Assembly: GCA_038503075.1 (NCBI GenBank)
Contig: JBCAML010000010.1
Span: forward strand, 1,674,001-1,738,000
DNA length: 64,000 bases
Origin: Gyromitra esculenta
Taxonomy: Eukaryota; Ascomycota; Pezizomycetes; Pezizales; Discinaceae
Direction: 5' to 3'
Shown here: piece by piece, positions 59,131 to 64,000 of the stretch
Layout: each line of letters starts with the position of its first letter
How positions within the stretch are numbered: the first letter of the stretch is position 1
Translations under genes and position numbers: made by a program
The notes under the pieces: model-generated
What the model was told of the DNA's origin: nothing
Databases searched by the model: none
Seen by the model: only the letters and a program-made list of their open reading frames with translations

Positions 59131-61324
59131 GAATGGCGATCGACATATTCTAGAATAAGTTCCGCTGTTTGACGGCAGTGGTAGATCTCTGGTGCTAAAT
59201 CTCGGCGGGGCACTTCGCTAGAGGCACCAAACCAGTAGACTACCAGAGATTGAGCCATGGAATCGAAGAAACGCGGGTTGGTTCTTCAACTTATACATCC
59301 GTCTAGCTTCATTGCAGGAACCCGTTTATGCCTTACCCCAAGGTGTATCGGGCAAGCTTAAGTGGACGGCGCAGTAGGTATCGGCAGTAGAGAGCCTCAA
59401 AAAGTAGTTATGTTTTTTTTACCCAAGAGAAGCCAATAAGCATGAAGCAGCGGCAAACAGGCTCAGATCCCTGCGACGATCTACTATTCGGGGTTGACGA
59501 AGTTCTAGCCGCTATTTTTGTCCCACACCAGACAAGTAGTACTCCATGTCATGCTGCAAGCCGCAGGCGGCGACCATATACATCCTATTCTCACCTTCAC
59601 CACCTTCCAGCAGTCTAGCGCGGTATCCGGTAGCTTATTCTTCCATAATCACCTTGCTTAACCACATTTTCTGCCACACTTAGCTATAGCCCCGACGATG
59701 AAATGTCGTTTCGCAGCAGCCGTTGTGGCCAACGCTCGAAATCGAGGCGCAGCGGGAAAATTCGGATACGCTGTTGTTTTTGTCGCTGGGCACACATAAG
59801 GAGTTTGCACAACCCATTCCTCGCCTTATGGAGAAGGACAGGACGAACTCTGTATCCTAGGCGAATAGGGCAGGTGCTACGCAGGTAAAGAACATTCTAT
59901 AAGGCTAAGAAGTTGATATAAACGCTTTGAAGACCTGCAGTGTATTAGAAGCGAGTATAAGAACAGTAATAACTCACTAGTTATCACCTCTTGAAGTTAA
60001 CAAATCGGGAAATCAATCGATAAACTGAACACTGGGGGGAGGTGTTGCTTTCTAAACTCGGTTAGTATCAGCACCAATAAACTCTGGGGAACTTGATGCG
60101 GAGGCCAACAAACAAACAATTCGAAATAAGACATAGCGGTGAGTGGAGGAAACTACAGAATGAATTTGCGCGGCAGGTAGATGTGTGAATACAGAGCGGC
60201 AACCATTCTCTATCGTCTGAAGCTTCCATCTCTGTAGTTTCCTTTGCCGATATTTGCGACAAGTCTGCCGTCTCACAGATAACCTCCGGATAGGTAAGCT
60301 ATACAAGAGTGTTCCCTCGTTTTCCGGCGTCTAAGAGCCACAGGCCAGTTGCTTGAGAAGAGACCAGTACCTCACTCAAACCAGCTATCCAATCAATCAC
60401 AACGGCTACAGAAGCCGGTAGCGCTACGGTTATTCCATCACTTCCACGAAGTGAAGAAAGGAAAGTGGTGCGTACCTTTACTTACATGTACCACCGAACA
60501 CACCCACGGCAGACTAGCACGATCCATACTCGTAGCGTAGCCTGTGAAGTTAATCCCCGATGGCCTTAACATATTTATTCTTCAGAATGCAGATGGAAAA
60601 TGCAGGTGGATTAAGCTTATCGAACCCACCTGCAGAAGATGTAATGACTGCGCCGATTTCACAACTGTCTTGGCAATGGGTTAGGGTTATTCTAAAAATA
60701 GATGCTTCTATAAAAAGCAGCGATTGTGAGGATGTAGCGAGTGAGAGGTTGTGATAAGACTTTGTAGATACTGGCTTTTCGGAGTTCGGCAGTAGTTTAT
60801 TTTTTTCGCGGGAAAGAGATGATTATGTTGTTTTAGACTTGTTTATGGCTATGGATTGGAGCGTCTACACGAAGCATTGGTATTCTCATTCACATGACCA
60901 GCGAAATTCTAATAAATGCGTTTATCTGCCCTGATATATACTTCGCGGGGGTTTTCTACAGGGTTGAGCTCTCAAAATACAATAGATTGTCTAACTAACA
61001 AGTGAGGCTTGTGTAGATTAGCCTCTACTTTGAACCATGGACCTGTGATGGCGAGTTGTTTCACTGGGGATCCTGGCACCGAGCGAGCACGAATCGATAG
61101 CAGTATCGAAGGCTTTGGGACTGGATGGTGAGGTCTTTGTTGGAATGCTCGGAAGAGACATGATAGGGTCTGGGATGGTAGTAAAAACAGCGGATTTATG
61201 TGATCTTCTGATGTTTTCGAGGTATACGCATAGCTGAAGTATGGCTCACATTTTGGTTGTTGAAGATAGTTGGAAACAGGGACATTGCGGTGCGGTGGCG
61301 GGGTATATGTGCGATATAGAAATA
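59131..61324. other. Intergenic, no gene seen
   Basis: Short frames on both strands only. The first few hundred bases are the presumed promoter of the minus-strand membrane protein gene. Confidence 0.45.
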
Positions 61325-62091
61325 TACATGTGTTCTGACCCGTTTTCCATTATGGCCCGTTTACAAACTAGCCGGCCTATTTACAAATGGAATCACTTTG
61401 AACCTCGGCTGGCCTATATACAAAGTGAAGCGAAAAATTGCCGATATTCAAAAAATTATCTTCTCCCAAACATCACCTCCCAGGCCTCTCACAATTTATA
61501 ATTGCAGTTTTGCCTTTCTATATATACCAAAATTCTTGCTGTGATGAATGGACTTAGTCACATCTTCCTCCTCCTCACATGATAGCGCTACCCCGCAGGT
61601 ATTGAATTTGCTGTGGCGAAAAATTTGACATATTGAGTGAATTCCAGTGGATTATGCAGGTATAGCAAGGTACGACTGTATGATGTATATATGATGAGGC
61701 TGGGCTGATACTTATAGGCTGATACTATAGCACCGGGAAGGGGGGTGAAGCTGGTACAGTATTCGCACATCATACTCATGAATGCGGGAGTAAATCGGTA
61801 GTGCTACAGAGTTCTCAAAGGTAGTACGGTAGCCATCCTGACTTATTCTTACACTTTCGTACAGTACGGTACCAAAAACGCCCCGCTTTCCGGTACTGAG
61901 TGTTAAAAGAGTTTCCAAGCTTGCTTACATATAGTGTATTCTTTGAATATCGGCCATCTCTTACCTTCACTCTGTAGATTGGCCAGCCGATGTTCAAAGT
62001 GATCCCATTTGTAAATAGGCTGGCTAGTTTGTAAACCAGCTTGGCTATTTTGTAAATCGGCATTCTTGACAAACGGATCAGAACGCACGTA
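61325..62091. mobile_element. 767-bp foldback/MITE-like element with long nested inverted repeats
   Basis: The ends read TACATGTGTTCTGACCCG and, reverse-complemented, TACGTGCGTTCTGATCCG, each bordered by TA. The inverted arms (about 61325-61455 and 61940-62091) contain a repeated unit of about 20 bp, GCC-GCCTATTTACAAA; the right arm carries one unit more than the left. The interior (about 480 bp) shows no transposase. TA ends suggest Tc1/mariner-type mobilisation, though foldback elements with internal subrepeats are also known from other superfamilies. Confidence 0.65.
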
Positions 62092-62451
62092 TTACTAAGA
62101 AGCGGAAGTCTTGTGATATTTGATTTATTTTACAATCTATTCCTAACCGCAGGCAACTTTGAGCAACCGTGAACAAATGTATATGTGTATCCTTATCATC
62201 TCTTCGGGGGGCTGTCCAATCCTTCGCGAAGAATAATGCAGTCATATACATATGTATCTGTAGGGCGTGAGATAGAGATCTATTGATTTAACAGAACAAG
62301 AAGTAACCTAGTGCAACTCCAAAACATACGTTGGGGGCTAGCCGCAGGCGCTACGTGTGGTCGCAACGAGATGAATGGTCATCAAAGCTATTGAACCTCA
62401 ACTCGCCATTCTATCTTCAACCGCGAACCGAAGCATTCGTTCTATTTAAAC

Positions 62452-62510
62452 TGTCTCCACCTATCTATTTCCCTCTTCTCCCTCCTCTTCATCCTTTTCC
62501 TCCTCCAAGA
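62452..62510 (+). promoter_or_regulatory. CT-rich tract upstream of the 62576 gene
   Basis: A pyrimidine run (TTTCCCTCTTCTCCCTCC and following) ends 66 bp before the start codon, like the leaders of the genes at 2427 and 47241. Confidence 0.5.
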
Positions 62511-62575
62511 AATATTTTCTAACCAATACAGCGAAAACTTCACCACCAACGAAGACCACAAACCTCTCCTCCATC

Positions 62576-63328
62576 ATGGAAATCATGATGCATGCCCCAG
62601 AGTACAGCTCCATCACCGATAATTCCTCTATAAGCCATCCAAGCCAGATCTATCATCCAATGTCTCCTACATTCGATAGCCAGCCATCAGACCTACCCCC
62701 TCTAGCCATCACCGATACCAAGCTAAGATCGACAACACCAACAGAGCCACCACCTTACCGCTCTAGTATCCGAAGTTATCGAACACCAGATCTTAAACAC
62801 CTTTTCATCCTCAAAGCGAAAGGCGCTAGGTTCAAGAATCTGGCACAGGAATTAAAACTTTGGATGGATAAGGTCCACTTTCTCAAGAACGAGTTCCTGG
62901 ATTTGATAATATTTTTCGTGGGAGCAAACCAGATCTCGCAAGGGGATTACAGTTTGGAAAAAAAACTGCATGGAGCAAAGGTTGTTGCCGCTGAGAATGT
63001 TTTTGCTGCGTTGAAAATCACACATTGGCAAAATGTTGAGTTAGTTGATATCATCCGATCCCTCATTCTTTCCTTTCTTTCCGTGTACAATTTCGCTAAA
63101 TTGTTCGATGATAGGTCACAACCAGATGCGAGCACTATTGCGCGGCTGGAGAAGATGTATGATTTGTGGAATAAATTTGATCAAGAAGTCTTTGACGCTG
63201 TTTTTAGGGTAAGCAACCCAACACACTCTTTCCTGCGCGTTATAAATTTCGTGAGCTTATCGTTAGTAGGTCTTCTATCCACAACACTGTCCAGAATGAT
63301 CCGAGTCAGGGGGCACGAAAGAGTTTGA
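62576..63328 (+). CDS. Protein of unknown function, helical
   Basis: 250 aa as an unspliced frame from an ATG after CTCCATC. The N-terminal 65 residues are Ser/Pro/Thr-rich and disordered-looking. From residue 70 on the protein is helical and mixed charged/hydrophobic (DLKHLFILKAKGARF ... LARLEKMYDLWNKFDQEV-like segments), with no domain I recognise. A GTAAGC donor at 63209 could splice to an AG at 63294 in the same phase, replacing the last 39 residues with NDPSQGARKSLSSRR and a frame ending at 63537; a nearer AG at 63266 would give an immediate TAG. The C-terminus is therefore uncertain. Confidence 0.6.
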   Translation: MEIMMHAPEYSSITDNSSISHPSQIYHPMSPTFDSQPSDLPPLAITDTKLRSTTPTEPPPYRSSIRSYRTPDLKHLFILKAKGARFKNLAQELKLWMDKVHFLKNEFLDLIIFFVGANQISQGDYSLEKKLHGAKVVAAENVFAALKITHWQNVELVDIIRSLILSFLSVYNFAKLFDDRSQPDASTIARLEKMYDLWNKFDQEVFDAVFRVSNPTHSFLRVINFVSLSLVGLLSTTLSRMIRVRGHERV

Positions 63329-63537
63329 GTTCCAGGAGAACCATCCTTTATTTTTATTTTTTCCATTGCGCTAGAAGAGAGAAGGAAGAATTTACAGTAA
63401 TTTCGGGAGGTATAAGAGTAGTAGCAATAACGGTCAGCCGATTTGTAGCTTTATGGGTTGGTGTTCGGAATGGAATTGATTTTGCTTCCTTGATAAGTTT
63501 AGGCTCGCCATCGGCGGGCTGTTTACATATCGAGTGA

Positions 63538-64000
63538 CCAACTATGATCATTTTGTCGGTATTCATCGGAATTCGTGAAAATATTGGACTGCGTACATTC
63601 CCTCCAATAAAAGAACTTCCGCGAGGGAAACTGCTGTCTTACAAGCTCTTACCCAAACAGCCGTTAGTTAATGCCTTCAAGTGGCTACCGTGTTATAGTC
63701 CTTAGTCGATGATTTACGAAGGTCAGCCCACCCTAAGTTACTATGAGATCCTCGAATATAATCCTGAAAATGAGATAACTCTTAGATACTATTACGTGCA
63801 AGATCACTTCATAATTTGCTATGTTAGAGAAAGAACTTCTGTGCATAAAGAACATAACTTCGTGGTCACATGACAAACCAGAATAGCTCTCGAGCTTCAA
63901 ACCAATGTCTGTTAAACAAGCTAAAGCAACAATAAATCCACGTTGAAGCCGAGGGGCTATATTATTTATACCAAAGAAATAGATAATCCGATATGCTTAG
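63538..64000. other. Intergenic, no gene seen
   Basis: Nothing recognisable up to the window end. Confidence 0.5.

Overview
The window looks like a gene-poor, repeat-rich piece of a filamentous ascomycete genome. The evidence is short spliceosomal introns (52-88 bp, GT...AG, often with CTAAC/CTGAC-type branch sites), long pyrimidine tracts just upstream of start codons, a Tad/I-type non-LTR retrotransposon with an RNase H domain, and a fungal-style RING protein. I cannot name the species. Only about eight genes in 64 kb are convincing; most of the rest is old intergenic sequence with dispersed, tandem and inverted repeats.

Layout. 1-10 kb: a five-exon gene of unknown function (2427-4237), one tRNA-like element (8364-8466, minus) and a decayed gene with short peptide repeats (9.8-10.5 kb). 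13.67-20.62 kb: the main feature, a nearly full-length LINE on the minus strand. It sits inside the T-loop/B-box of a tRNA-like element and is bounded by a 12-nt direct repeat. Its 3' tail is (CTA)11 rather than poly(A). Its ORF1 carries a one-base frameshift at an A12 run, and its ORF2 carries one in-frame TAG. The two ORFs meet in a TAATG stop/start overlap. 20.6-29 kb: three more tRNA-like copies and no convincing gene. 29.7-33.1 kb: two genes for related Myb/SANT-like DNA-binding proteins, separated by a 480-bp MITE with TA target duplications. 33.9-36.0 kb: three copies of a second short repeat family ending in T-runs.

36-46 kb: mostly empty, apart from small inverted repeats, an 81-codon gene candidate (41580-41825), a decayed roughly 150-190 bp tandem array rich in G-runs (42.6-44.6 kb) and a diverged two-copy direct repeat (45.1-45.5 kb). 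46.5-49.1 kb: a RING-finger gene whose upstream region has three 85-92 bp repeats, the first containing an RFX-type X-box palindrome. 51-64 kb: a partial exon on the minus strand, the second copy of the 480-bp MITE, a two-exon gene for a single-pass Ser/Thr-rich membrane protein (58029-59130, minus), a 767-bp foldback element with nested 20-bp units (61325-62091) and a last gene of unknown function (62576 onward).

There is no operon-like organisation. The most notable system is the pairing of a tRNA-like repeat family with a LINE inserted at its B-box, which suggests a target-specific retrotransposon using an abundant internal Pol III promoter sequence as its site.
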